64,000 bases of DNA from Diphasiastrum complanatum (GCA_029204225.1 CM055098.1:7672246-7736245); one strand, 5' to 3'. Shown: positions 34,201 to 40,709, numbered from the stretch's first letter. Translations and numbers: made by a program. The notes: generated by a model from the sequence alone, not told the origin.

Positions 34201-34374
34201 TTGTGCAAACTTTGTCGTGGCAACAGTACCTTTGTAGCACTGATTGCGATCCAGATTGAGAGATGGTTCATCGATCACTTGAATTTGAGCCAAATCCCCC
34301 AAAGCATTCACTAGGCAAGCTGCGGCTGTGGACTTTCCGCTGCATGGCTGCCCACAAAGCAGCACCAACGCCAT
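8152..34374 (-). CDS. KTI12: KTI12/DRL1 homologue, Elongator-associated P-loop protein (9 exons, 299 aa, intact)
   Basis: Exons on the minus strand: 34374-34230, 25152-25049, 24815-24759, 23472-23387, 10044-9959, 9032-8917, 8799-8749, 8548-8459, 8316-8152. They sum to 900 nt: 299 codons and TAA, with no internal stop and consistent phases. The N-terminus has a Walker A P-loop (GQPCSGKST, residues 8-16). NQCYKDMPTEKNVRG spans exons 1-2, RRNRWDSPLFEL is at 144-155, LQPTIATQN at 190-198, NSLYELDRATQ at 205-215 and GLPELRR at 253-259. These are hallmarks of the KTI12 family, and the length is close to the roughly 300 aa of Arabidopsis DRL1. KTI12 works with Elongator in modifying wobble uridine of tRNA and is related to the PSTK kinase. 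The ATG context (GAGATGG) is good. Introns 1 (9.1 kb) and 4 (13.3 kb) hold transposons. Identification is strong; expression is unknown. Confidence 0.96.
8317..8458 (-). other. KTI12: KTI12 intron 8, probable U12-type AT-AC intron
   Basis: On the minus strand the 142-nt intron starts ATATCCTTTTT and ends GAGCAC. A branch-site match (ACTTAACTGA) lies about 12 nt before the end. Joining exons 8 and 9 here gives a gapless match to the family pattern G-x-x-L-P...R-x-x-GLPELRR. No GT donor lies at the exon 8 end in a position that preserves this. Confidence 0.85.
8368..8442. repeat. (CT)n microsatellite inside KTI12 intron 8
   Basis: 75 bp of uninterrupted CT, read as (GA)n on the gene strand. 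It fills about half of the 142-nt intron. Confidence 0.98.
8459..8548 (-). CDS. KTI12: KTI12 exon 8 (residues 216-245)
   Basis: Acceptor TTTCCTTCAG. It encodes EVINALVDAQNEL and on to SVGEGLPL. It is followed directly by ATATCCTTTTT, the consensus start of a U12-type AT-AC intron. Confidence 0.92.
8749..8799 (-). CDS. KTI12: KTI12 exon 7 (residues 199-215)
   Basis: A 51-nt exon encoding VRVPDTNSLYELDRATQ. Acceptor AATATTGCAG, weak donor GTGGCA. NSLYELDRATQ is a family signature. Confidence 0.93.
8917..9032 (-). CDS. KTI12: KTI12 exon 6 (residues 160-198)
   Basis: Acceptor TTTGATGCAG, donor GTATGC. It encodes a variable helix (DVSGPILETVAYLRGEK) and then the conserved VLQPTIATQN. Confidence 0.94.
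9561..9718. repeat. 79-bp tandem duplication in KTI12 intron 5
   Basis: ATGACTAGCAACTACAT... to ...TGAAAACTC occurs at 9561 and again at 9640, with few differences. Confidence 0.85.
9959..10044 (-). CDS. KTI12: KTI12 exon 5 (residues 131-159)
   Basis: Acceptor GCATTTCAG, donor GTCAGC (weak). It encodes IFDDLVRRFERPERR followed by NRWDSPLFELRPHE, the most diagnostic KTI12 block. It is separated from exon 4 by 13.3 kb. Confidence 0.95.
10045..11193. other. KTI12 intron 4, left part: no element recognised
   Basis: Intronic sequence with only short frames on either strand; no family motif seen. Confidence 0.6.
11194..12977. repeat. 866-bp direct repeat, two adjacent copies
   Basis: TGGCCCTAAGAGACTATGA begins at 11196 and again at 12062. 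The similarity continues through matching blocks to AGCATGGTAA...AAAGTCTA, ending near 12051 and 12977. The second copy has about 70 extra bases around 12355-12430; the first has about 20 extra near 11365. The copies have diverged by several percent. The element type is not recognised. Stretches such as GAGCCTCCATATGTCAATGG might once have been coding. Confidence 0.92.
12980..13184 (+). pseudogene. LINE endonuclease remnant, left part (split by hAT)
   Basis: The translation across 13040-13180 gives a stretch ending in KNAILVGDFHVVIGSNQA. It resembles the APE-type endonuclease of plant LINEs, where GDFN is the metal-binding motif; here Asn is replaced by His. The frame is interrupted by the hAT insertion at 13185 and resumes at 18284. 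Confidence 0.45.
13177..13184. repeat. 8-bp target site duplication of hAT (left)
   Basis: ATCAGGCT, matched exactly at 18276-18283. Confidence 0.95.
14098..17502 (+). pseudogene. hAT transposase (DUF659-type), multi-exon, with inactivating changes
   Basis: Proposed exons: 14098-15095, 15188-15526, about 15630-16030, 16129-16298, 16408-16745 and 16864-17502. The first has a CLHC zinc-finger start (residues about 32-35) and a long Gly/Ala/Ser-rich linker. Exon 2 has YGCTILSDGWTD and the VETNNASNC motif, where hATs usually have TDNA (Asp to Asn, codon 15399). Exon 5 has the dimerisation block, with RKRNWST where a catalytic Glu is expected (Lys at 16605). In-frame TGA stops occur at 15762 and 16011. 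The tail is acidic with an RGRPRG AT-hook and an RG-rich end. A longer tail to 17640 is open after the TAG at 17500. A 5' UTR intron (about 13434-14076) is likely. Confidence 0.85.
17815..17842. repeat. (GA)n tract in the hAT 3' region
   Basis: A short GA array downstream of the transposase coding end, inside the element. Confidence 0.95.
18276..18283. repeat. 8-bp target site duplication of hAT (right)
   Basis: ATCAGGCT, identical to 13177-13184. Confidence 0.95.
18284..18490 (+). pseudogene. LINE endonuclease remnant, right part
   Basis: The frame 18273-18485 includes ETKLWAMNSENRVEIIAGG. It resembles the segment that follows GDFN in plant LINE endonucleases. With the hAT removed it continues the frame from 13180. 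It is short and degenerate. Confidence 0.4.
18491..19389. other. KTI12 intron 4: no element recognised
   Basis: Contains a 249-nt open frame (18497-18748, Lys-rich) with no motif I know. Otherwise non-coding. Confidence 0.5.
19390..19840 (-). pseudogene. Ty3/gypsy integrase remnant
   Basis: Minus-strand frames together give ECFRGKALGLLQHWPISFYQ, then WTNISMDFILGLPHP, then LVVDRVSK (interrupted by a stop) and ARFIPIQST. Further down, DFPNRDSKFMLGFCTEL and then AYHSFVDGQSEV appear. This is the order of the gypsy integrase core with the Asp, Asp and Glu positions still readable. There are at least one stop and two frame changes. Confidence 0.82.
19841..20200 (-). pseudogene. Ty3/gypsy aspartic protease remnant
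   Basis: The minus strand shows FIPLVDIGNTH near 20130, resembling the active site LVDTGATH, and ADIHSIPIEWYDLILGTDQL near 19940, resembling the protease C-terminal DVILGMDWL. RT and RNase H, which should lie between protease and integrase, are missing. Confidence 0.5.
20201..22626. other. KTI12 intron 4: possible gag remainder, otherwise nothing recognised
   Basis: On the minus strand 21060-20740 might be a gag relic of the same gypsy element, but no signature is clear. The plus-strand frame 21546-21860 has no recognised domain. Confidence 0.4.
22635..23249 (+). mobile_element. non-autonomous hAT element (copy A), 615 bp, with 8-bp TSD
   Basis: Starts CAAGGTTGCAAC and ends GCTGCAACTCAG. 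It is flanked by perfect CACAAAAC duplications at 22627-22634 and 23250-23257. The ends carry CGCGATCCG/CGGATCGC subterminal repeats. It has no coding capacity. It is closely similar throughout to 31755-32357 in intron 1. It lies 137 bp downstream of the exon 4 donor of KTI12. Confidence 0.95.
23387..23472 (-). CDS. KTI12: KTI12 exon 4 (residues 103-130)
   Basis: Acceptor TTTTTGGCAG, donor GTAAAT. It encodes LFCDVEEQECRAWNKKRQ and then DEGSPCYVDK, ending two bases into codon 131. A 615-bp non-autonomous hAT element lies 137 bp beyond its donor. Confidence 0.94.
23473..24758. other. KTI12 intron 3: no element recognised
   Basis: AT-rich intron with no motif or repeat noted. Confidence 0.6.
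24759..24815 (-). CDS. KTI12: KTI12 exon 3 (residues 84-102)
   Basis: A 57-nt exon of exactly 19 codons encoding GYRYELWCLARATGVRYCV. Acceptor TGGTTTGCAG, donor GTAAGT. This is a strongly conserved block of the family. Confidence 0.95.
25049..25152 (-). CDS. KTI12: KTI12 exon 2 (residues 49-83)
   Basis: Acceptor TTCTTTGACAG, donor GTATGT. It encodes DMPTEKNVRGSLRSTVDR and then the hydrophobic VIVDSLNNIK strand, the Walker B-like region. The LINE insertion begins about 45 bp upstream of this acceptor. Confidence 0.95.
25199..25254. repeat. (TC)28 microsatellite at the LINE 5' boundary
   Basis: An uninterrupted TC array between KTI12 exon 2 and the LINE. It lies within about 45 bp of the exon 2 acceptor on the other strand. 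Confidence 0.98.
25322..26543 (+). pseudogene. LINE ORF1 (coiled coil and RNA-binding region), frame-shifted
   Basis: Three frames form one ORF1. The frame 25322-25795 opens MAPRKRGGGNSP and has a Ser/Ala/Gln-rich region with repeated SGQ. The frame 25856-26266 is a coiled coil with Leu/Glu/Gln heptads (LQLKRQLEEDKGKQDLLQ). The frame 26274-26543 contains IIRFTSFTTRIDVLRKRAKL and RIFMDDDLTYIQVEE, the C-terminal domain pattern of LINE ORF1 nucleic-acid chaperones. The protein would bind element RNA. Confidence 0.75.
26590..27265 (+). pseudogene. LINE APE-type endonuclease, frame-shifted
   Basis: Begins RIGVWNCNGI with the Asn motif, then DILFFIETHES with the catalytic Glu, then DRGSGGVACLYKESLHSII. 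A frameshift near 26885 leads to ARYLFIVTCYFPPKSSSY and GYVLLTGDFNAKT. A further shift gives TTLSNHSFLSFHL near 27240, where the usual SDH appears as SNH. The family nicks target DNA to prime reverse transcription. The frame breaks and the altered SDH motif imply it is inactive. Confidence 0.82.
27747..27762. repeat. poly-C run
   Basis: About 15 C residues in the linker after the LINE endonuclease, coding Pro in the ancestral frame. Confidence 0.9.
27926..28164. other. KTI12 intron 1: unremarkable spacer
   Basis: Under 300 bp; no motif seen. Confidence 0.5.
28165..28294. mobile_element. possible hAT-like terminus, cut by the copia insertion
   Basis: Dense alternating motifs GAAACG/CGTTTC and TTCGAA (28172-28250) resemble the subterminal inverted repeats of the two non-autonomous hAT copies. 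They are followed by an A-run and abut the copia LTR at 28295. No matching right end was found. Confidence 0.35.
28295..28727 (+). repeat. copia 5' LTR (433 bp)
   Basis: Begins TGTTAGGAATTAAT and ends AATTCTGACA. It matches 30991-31243 with few differences. The sequence ACTATATAAGAAGG near 28561 is a likely TATA box. Confidence 0.93.
28728..28744 (+). other. copia primer binding site
   Basis: TGGTATTAGAGC directly after the LTR is complementary to the 3' end of initiator Met-tRNA, as in plant copia elements. Confidence 0.88.
28760..29468 (+). pseudogene. copia integrase, deleted and frame-shifted
   Basis: DLIVVHTDLCGPMKTQ and ASHFMTFVDDYSRKTW mark the integrase core start. At about 28960 the frame jumps to KATKYLFLGYDNQEKGYRLY and IIISRDVIFDEE, the C-terminal region. 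So most of the catalytic core, including the second Asp and the Glu, is missing. A Ser/Pro/Glu-rich linker to RT follows. Confidence 0.88.
29450..30996 (+). pseudogene. copia reverse transcriptase and RNase H, nearly intact
   Basis: RT starts around DIWRKAMDEEYNSI, then NKTWRLVQLPTGKKAIGCQW and ARLVAKGYAQQEGINYEETF. One TAA at 29761 interrupts it. The frame 29767-30996 then runs unbroken for 409 codons: LYGLKQAPRAWY, the catalytic YVDDLIITG near 30027, then RNase H with YVDADWAGD, SSTEAEYRA, CDNQSCIKL and ADIFTKGLG, ending two codons into the LTR. The family copies element RNA into DNA. The single stop and the upstream deletion show this copy is defective. Confidence 0.93.
30982..31243 (+). 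repeat. polypurine tract and truncated copia 3' LTR
   Basis: AAGGGGGAG at 30982-30990 precedes TGTTAGGAATTAATG. The LTR matches the 5' LTR to about 31243 and then stops, losing about 180 bp including the LTR end. Confidence 0.92.
31244..31746. other. KTI12 intron 1: nothing recognised
   Basis: Starts abruptly where the 3' LTR is cut. No motif seen. Confidence 0.55.
31755..32357 (+). mobile_element. non-autonomous hAT element (copy B), 603 bp, with 8-bp TSD
   Basis: Starts CAAGGTTGTAGTCCGCG and ends CGCTGCAACACAG. It is flanked by perfect GTTAAGAC duplications at 31747-31754 and 32358-32365. It is closely similar along its length to copy A in intron 4. Subterminal GATCC/GGATC repeats are at both ends. 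Confidence 0.95.
32366..33435. other. KTI12 intron 1: nothing recognised
   Basis: Only short frames, the minus-strand ones being without motifs. Confidence 0.55.
33436..34115 (+). pseudogene. copia integrase fragment
   Basis: The frame 33446-33802 has RAKGLLELVHYEICGPMQT, then TYFISFVDNFSKFTIIIF, then KTKVIRSDGGREF; the first catalytic Asp appears as Glu (HYEICGP). In the next frame YTPQQMGVAERKIKT retains the Glu. Later frames read KPHTSL and FGCIGYAHKP. There are at least two frame changes and stops. It ends about 115 bp before the exon 1 donor of KTI12. Confidence 0.85.
34230..34374 (-). CDS. KTI12: KTI12 exon 1 (residues 1-48)
   Basis: Starts at ATG 34374 and encodes the P-loop (residues 8-16) and the IDEPSLNLDRNQCYK segment. 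It ends after the first base of codon 49 at a GTACTG donor. The open frame runs on past the splice site by chance. Confidence 0.95.
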
Positions 34375-34890
34375 CTCTAGCTCGCACGCTTGCTCGCCTT
34401 CCTTTTGCTCTCAGCCTGTAACTGCGGGTAGAGGAAAAAACACTCTCAAATAAAAATGAAAGATCGAACTCTCAAAGTGCTCATCCAACCTGACAAGGGT
34501 TTGAATTAGGGTTAAAACCACACAAGATACTATTACAATAACCTTAATTTATCAAAAAAAAAAAGGGTCGTTTGGCCTTGATACTGTGTTACCTAGGTCA
34601 ATGGAGTTCCCAAAAAAAAGTTAACGTTAAAGGTTAAATTGTGTTGGTGACCTCAACTTTTAATGTTTTGACCTTGGTTCAATCGACCCACTACCTCATG
34701 TGAAATTGATCATGCATGCATGCAAAATAGCAAACCCTAAATTGTGATCTAGATTGGCATGTAGCTAGCCCTAAATCACAGATTAGTACTTCTCATTTCT
34801 CATTTTCTTGTATTTTGCTTCTTTTTCTTCTACTTCGAGGAAGGAAGGAACTTGGATCGGAAGGAAGAAAGCATAGCGTCGCTATGGCGG
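34375..34890. promoter_or_regulatory. 5' flank of KTI12; presumed promoter and leader
   Basis: On the minus strand the 60 bp before the ATG are GC-rich with pyrimidine runs (TTTTTTCCTCTACCCGCAG), which could be a 5' UTR intron end. No clear TATA box was found. The rest is AT-rich. Confidence 0.35.
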
Positions 34891-34896
34891 TAGCTG

Positions 34897-35066
34897 TGGC
34901 AGAAATCATTTGTGGCATCTCATTTCGTAGCCAAGCATGGCAATGCCTACTACAAGCAGTTGTTAGATCATGATCAGTTGTAAATCACCAAGGAGCCAAC
35001 CGTGGAAAAGTGTCAAGAGCTTTCCAAGTAGGTGCTTTATACTTGCCTTGCTAGGTATGTACATTA
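34897..35066 (+). pseudogene. fragment of mitochondrial ATP synthase FAd-type subunit
   Basis: The translation gives FVAKHGNAYYKQLLDHDQL, a stop, ITKEPTVEKCQELSK, a TAG and VLYTCLARY. The pattern EPTVEKC-ELSK(Q)-(F/L)YTRLA is, from memory, that of the plant mitochondrial ATP synthase 24-kDa/FAd subunit. Two stops and the loss of what should follow LAR make it a broken copy. No intron interrupts the readable part. Identification rests on one motif recalled without a search. Confidence 0.5.
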
Positions 35067-35937
35067 CATGCAGGCTCATCCTTTAGTCACGCCTAAGGTA
35101 CTTACTACATGTTTCAAACATGAGATGTGTTTTTTCCCTTTCTAGTTTGTGCTCATTGAATAACTCTTTGTTCTACCCACCCACATGCATCATCCTTTGT
35201 TTTCATCGCTATTCTCTATAGATGCTTAAGCCACATTGCTAGTCATTAAACCTTGTGTATCTCAAGTTTGCATGCCTTCAATTGGCGTATCTACATGTAT
35301 CAAAAGAATTTGCTACTTTCACAATATGGGGGACAATTGAATTTTGATGATTTAGAAGATAAGCATTAAAGTCTTGGTGAAATCAAATCATGAGCTTGGC
35401 ACTTGTTAATATATCACTACAAAGTGCTTTTGAACACACATAGCGTAGGTTGTTGTTACGTCCATATTCAACTAAGGATTTGGAATAGTCCTAATATGGT
35501 AGATTGGCCCTCCGGCATTCAAAATTGTTGATTACGCCTCGATTTAATTCCATGTCAACTCCAGTTTGTAACTAATAACCTTGAGAGGACCCAAACACTA
35601 TTATTGAGACATGTGGAGCAGTGCATGGTGTGTGATGTTATATGCATGAGGATAGTCTGGGATATGTGACCTATGTTTAGATGGACTGCATGGGAGGTTG
35701 CATGGGTGTATGCACGGGTTTCTTACCCCTATGTATACATGTAGGGACACGCTCTCTTCTATTCTAAGCTTTCGGTCTATAGATTGATAGTTTCTCTCCT
35801 CTCCTCATGTATTCACTTGCCATGGCTCGAGAGTGAGGTGTTCGGATACATCTCAGTTGGATGGGTAGTTTGGGTCCCACTAGTCTCTATGTGTTGATCA
35901 CGTCCTCATATTAGTAGTCTTCCTGGTGGTCTTTACA
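35067..35937 (+). repeat. probable LTR (right part) ending at 35937; start not found
   Basis: A PBS-like motif at 35938 implies the sequence before it is an LTR ending ...GGTCTTTACA. Its left boundary could not be fixed. No coding seen. Confidence 0.4.
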
Positions 35938-35952
35938 TTGGTATCAAAGCCT
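35938..35952 (+). other. copia-type primer binding site
   Basis: TTGGTATCAAAGCC resembles the complement of initiator Met-tRNA used by copia elements. No gag follows that I recognise. Confidence 0.5.
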
Positions 35953-36862
35953 AGCTAAGATGTGGTCTTGGATGGGATTGATGGCAAGCTCTACATCGAA
36001 TTGGAAGGACAAAGCATTTGGATTTGCATCCCAGATTGTGCTGATTTCTCGAGAGAAGTTCGAATATGGATTCACTCATGGTTGAAGCATGCTTTTCAAA
36101 ATTGGTAGTAAAGTGATCTTCTACATGTTTGATTTTGGTAAAGATAATGAGAATCAGTGTGAATTCATTCGTAATTTTCTATTTCCTTGAGGAAGCTTTC
36201 AAATGATGTAAAAGGATTTGCATGTGTAAACCAAGTGGCTTTTTGCTTGGATTTGCATACTAATGGAGTTTTTTATGGCATTCAAAAGTCCAAAATATTC
36301 TAGGTGTTGGATTCAAGCAAAATTAGCTATGTTTATTGATAGATTGATTTTGAATTGATTTATCTTGTTGGATAAGCCATCAATAGCTAAAAAAAAATTG
36401 AATCTAACAAATTGCATGTTGAGGGCTTATGTGCTATTCTACACTCATCCTCTCATGGAGCCTGCAGTTTGTGATGTAGAATGGAATTTCAACTGAAACT
36501 CTCTAATAGTAAGCTGATCATGTAGCTGGGAGGCTTAATCGTCTACAAGAAATTATCTATTCTCAATAATAGAATTGTTTATATGGCTTTCCCTGTTTTT
36601 GTTATGTTATAGAAGTCAAGAAGCAGGGAAAAATCGGTTGTAACAATGTGGAGTAGATACCCCTATGGTGGGATGCAAGTAACCTCTTTTTCGAAGAAGT
36701 AAATTCTCTTCCCTATTGATTGGAGTGTATAATCCTGTTAAAAGAAAGATTATGCAACATGTCATAGCGTTCTCTATTGGCATCTAGTCAAAATTAGTTT
36801 TTTGAAGGGAATGAATGGTCTCTGAATCTCAAAAACATGATCTCTTTAGCTATCAACTGCTT
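35953..36862. other. no gene seen
   Basis: Downstream of the PBS-like site; any internal region is too decayed to recognise. Confidence 0.5.
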
Positions 36863-37040
36863 GTTGGATGTGCTTACGTCACCATTGCTCACTGCCCGTC
36901 AGCAATCCAGCTCTCCATGAATCTGTGAAGCAAGATAGGACGCAGGCGTTGGTTGGATGTGCTTATGTCACCATTGCTCACTGTCGTCAACAATCCGGCT
37001 ATCTCTTCATGAATCTATGAAGCAAGATAGGGCGCAGGCG
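36863..37040. repeat. 89-bp tandem duplication
   Basis: GTTGGATGTGCTTA(C/T)GTCACC begins at 36863 and again at 36952. The copies differ by a few substitutions and small indels. Confidence 0.88.
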
Positions 37041-37217
37041 GTGGTTGTTAAAGTTCAATCCAAATATAAACTTGGAAGCTACATCGTGGTGGAGGCTAAG
37101 ATGGAGAAGCGCAACTACGGAAAAATCTAGCTCCCGCTCATGAGGCCGTGCGGATGTGTCCGAGTAGAAAGTGTGTCTGGTGCAACTTGTTCTCAATCGA
37201 TGGCAGATATGGACTAG

Positions 37218-37342
37218 GTAGCGGGCGTGAGCAGGCCCGCTACCGTGTGTAGCAGGTGGCCTTCACGCACCGAGTCACGCTGCGGTGAGGTGCATTGAAG
37301 GCTACCTGCTACATGGTAGCAGGCCTGGCCACGCCTGCTAAC
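37218..37342. repeat. 125-bp imperfect palindrome (foldback), 54-nt arms, 17-nt loop
   Basis: The left arm 37218-37271 and right arm 37289-37342 are inverted copies at roughly 80-85 percent identity. Each arm also contains a smaller inverted repeat (GTAGCGGGC...GCCCGCTAC on the left). Many differences are transitions that would still pair as G-U in RNA. It could be a hairpin RNA precursor or the relic of a foldback element. No known microRNA was recognised. Confidence 0.85.
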
Positions 37343-38383
37343 GGGCATAATTTGCCATTTGGGCCCTTCAACTGCCCTTTCGTTGATAGGCTGTTGCACT
37401 ATGGCTCTGAACGTCTATGTTCAGAGCCGATAAAAATGTGCCAGCTATCCACTATTAGCCCAAATGCTAATTATGAAGACGAGGAGCGAGCAGTTGAACT
37501 TGGCCTTTAGGGTTGTGGAAAGCCTTGTGGGCTGGCCTCTTTCCCTTAGGTTTTCTTTGAAATCAATTCTTGGGCTTCAAGTAGCCTCAAAAGGACATGC
37601 ATAGGCCTTTACCATTTTTTTTTGTTTAGGTCTTTTCGAGAATCAACATCCTTGTAATGATGCATGACTGTTATGGTGCATATCGGTTAACCCAGAGTTG
37701 GCTAACCCAAGCAACAATTTATGACATGGGATGGTGATTTGATAGTTTAACTAATTTTGAACCTAAGAATAGGATTATCGTTTCTTGTCGACCTGGAAAA
37801 GAGTTTAAGGGAATAGTGTTGCCTCAGGAAAAATCCTAACGGTTAATTTTGTGAACTAGGTTCGTGAAATTAGGTTATTATTGTGCTAGTTAACGATTTA
37901 GCTTTGGAGTAACAGTACTCCCTAGGAATAGAGTTAAAATGTGCCCGTGGATTTTTTTTTAAAAGTCCATATTTTTTCTTTTTGGTCGATTTTCAACATA
38001 AGTGATAGTAACCATCATCCATTTGAGATCTATCTATGCATAAGAGATCGTCCGGGTTTACGAAATTGAAAAACAAACACTCCAAAATTTATCGAAATTT
38101 TAAACCTTACTCATACAAGTAGTAATTCATATGATGATAACAATTCCTCAGACAATAAGTAATTTTCACGTTGGAAAAAATATATGAATTTAATTTCGTG
38201 TCCAGTATTCAAGAAATTAAAAAAAAAAAAAGTAAGGGTTCTTTTGAAAGTGAGAAATAGCTTTAAGGATTTTCGATTTGTGAATTATGAGACACCATTA
38301 AGGATCCGAATCACTTAATAAGTCACCAATTCTTAGTTTGTAAGTTGCAGTATCTTGCTTACTGGAGGGCGACCAAAGTGGTG
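37343..38383. other. no gene seen
   Basis: AT-rich with no conserved coding. Confidence 0.55.
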
Positions 38384-39085
38384 TAAAATTTGTCAAAGAA
38401 AGCCTTAAAAAAGCCTACATGTGAGGCCATGGTGCCACGTGGGAATCTAAATAGAGTATGTTAGATCATGTTTATAAAGTTGTTCAAGTTTGTTTGGTAG
38501 TGGTCTACAATAGAGTATGTTAGATCATGTTTATAAAGTTGTTCAAGTTTGTTTGGTAGTGGTCCCTACATTATAGGACCAAATTCCTAAAATATGGAGT
38601 AGGTTGATCAATCTAGCCACCTACATGGCAAAACTCAAGGATGAGACTAGAATGGAAAATTAGGGCAAGAAGGCTCAATCACCTTCCTTATTACATGCTG
38701 GATTTTCACCTAGCTTGAGGTGGGGAAGAGATTTTCTATGTATCATCATCTCTCCATAGTAATATCTTAGAATATTTTTGAGATCTCATTGGCAAACTCG
38801 ACCTTCTACATTATGTACTTTGTTCTCTTTTGGATCTAAGCAAAAACTAAGTGTTCTAAACTTCATTTGTTGTCTACAGGCCATACTGAGGGTTGTACCA
38901 CACGTGTGTGCGTTGATCTTCACTTTGGTTAATGATTTTAGATTGCTCTTGCTTGATGTATGTAGAATTGTCAATCTAGATCTCAATTTTTTGTGTCTAG
39001 CTTGCATTCATTTGATAATCAATCAATCAATCAATCCCTCTTGTGAGTCATTAATAGGCTCAAGTAAGGTCCAAAGTACTGTACT
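38384..39085 (+). repeat. dispersed LTR-like repeat, copy 1
   Basis: ACATGTGAGGCCATGGTGCCACGTGGGA (from 38418) recurs near 62133. The part with TAATCAATCAATCAATC and GTCCAAAGTACTGTACTTTGACA (38955-39085) recurs inverted near 56900-56762. The similarity ends at ...TTTGACA, as an LTR end would. Confidence 0.6.
38451..38564. repeat. 59-bp tandem duplication
   Basis: ATAGAGTATGTTAGATCATG... starts at 38451 and again at 38510; the copies are identical over about 55 bp. Confidence 0.95.
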
Positions 39086-39733
39086 TTGACACAACTCATA
39101 GTTATCCTTCTATTAAAGCTCAAATTTTGAGAAAAACTATATTTAATCTGATTTAGGGTAGCCCCACACTTTGCCAAAGTCATTTCCTTAACATTTGAGG
39201 CACTTTGAAAAAAGGCAAAAAATGCGACTCTGCATATTTACTCGCAATTCCCGACAGGCAAAAAAAATGAAAAAGATGACATTGTTGTCAAACTCTGTGT
39301 ATTTCTACAGACTGTGTAAAAACACTTGTAAATATGTAGACTATGTAAATACACCCCGCATAACTGGATAAACAATTGATGAGGATTAAAACCGATTGGT
39401 CGATTGGTAAGAAGGAGAATAATCCAACGGTCACATCCGCGAATTTTGATCATAGAGAATTTAACCCATTTTTGTACAAAAAATAACTAGCAGGAACTCG
39501 TAGGACCATCAAAACTCTATCTCAGAATTTGCGAATCTCATTGAGAAATCGTGGGCACTAAAAGCAAGTATTGGGTGAATTTGCGATTTCCTGTCCAAAA
39601 AAGTCTATATATAGGTCTCACCCATTCCTCCCATGAGTTCATTTGAGATTTCTGTTGGAAAGATCATGCTGAAAATTTTCAGAGCTTTCTAAAACTTTCA
39701 CAATACTTTCCCGCACAATCTCTCATTGCTATC
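39086..39733 (+). promoter_or_regulatory. no gene; possible promoter with TATA at 39607
   Basis: CTATATATAGG near 39604-39614 lies about 125 bp before the ATG at 39734, suitably placed for a promoter of the ORF that follows. Otherwise nothing recognised. Confidence 0.35.
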
Positions 39734-40671
39734 ATGGCCTCCCAAGACTTCTCGCTCTCCTTGGATCACCGTAAGGCCCCAAAATCTTATATGGGCGATA
39801 TCTTTTTGGTCAAAATCAAGAACCATGTAGCAAATTTGCAATAAGCCAATGACATCTTCACTTTTGATTTGCAATATCTTCCTGAGTAGCAGAGCGAGAG
39901 GTTAATACGTGCTGCCTACTCTTCCTATTTGGAGGACTTCCACACCTTTCAGATTCCCACCAAGGATGGCAGTTATATCAGCATGGACATTACACCAACT
40001 AGAATTCAATGAGCTGGATTCCCAAACACTGGTGAGACAATCCATGACAAGGGCACCAGCTATGATCATAATTATTTCAAGAAGTTCTTGCTAGAAGACG
40101 ACAAAACCATCGCTTACACCAATGATGGTATTGCCACAAAATTGATCAAGATCCCAAGCTACGTGTTGCGACGGAATTCCTTATGATCTTGATCAAAGTT
40201 CACATAGTACGAGTGGATTGCATTCCATCCAGTGATCTCTTCTCCTTAACCATGTTGTTGGACGATCCCACTTACACTTATAATTGGGTAGAGAAAATTT
40301 CCGATAAGTTGTGCCTGGCTCTCAAAGCACGCAAAGCTACCATCAAGTGCGGTTATTTATTACAGATGATGGTCTTGGGACACAAAACGATGGCAGTACT
40401 CAAAGAGCTCGAGCACTTGTATCCTAGCAACATGAAGCGGATCAGTTCTCAAGTTTTCGAAGGTTCTACACCCCCCACGAAGAAGCAAAAGGGCAAGGAA
40501 CTAGCTCACAACACAGGCGAAGACGTCTCCCTTGATATCTTATCAAGTGATATAGGGACAGAATATGTTGAATCTGGAGGAAGCCTTAAATCCTTCCAGG
40601 TCCCAAGCAACTCTTGGCACAACAAGAAGCCTTACTCCAATAGGCCCAAAAAAGATGCCAACAAGCAGTAG
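39734..40671 (+). pseudogene. unrecognised protein 1 of an unclassified element, broken
   Basis: From ATG 39734 the frame reads MASQDFSLSLDHRKAPKSYM, with stops after LQ, PE and IQ. It continues through SYDHNYFKKFLLEDD to about 40165. The frame 40183-40671 carries on with DDPTYTYNWVEKISDKLCL, GYLLQMMVLGHKTMAVLKEL and a Lys-rich tail. It reads like one damaged protein of about 310 aa. I do not recognise the family. Plant LTR elements often carry such extra ORFs. Confidence 0.5.
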
Positions 40672-40709
40672 CGAGAGCAGGTAGCTCTTTAGACGAAGGC
40701 ACTTTCAGG

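Noticed and set aside
34177-34229. Reading KTI12 exon 1 as a 65-aa stand-alone protein
   Set aside because: The open frame past 34230 is intron. The conserved continuation DMPTEKN is in exon 2 with matching phase.
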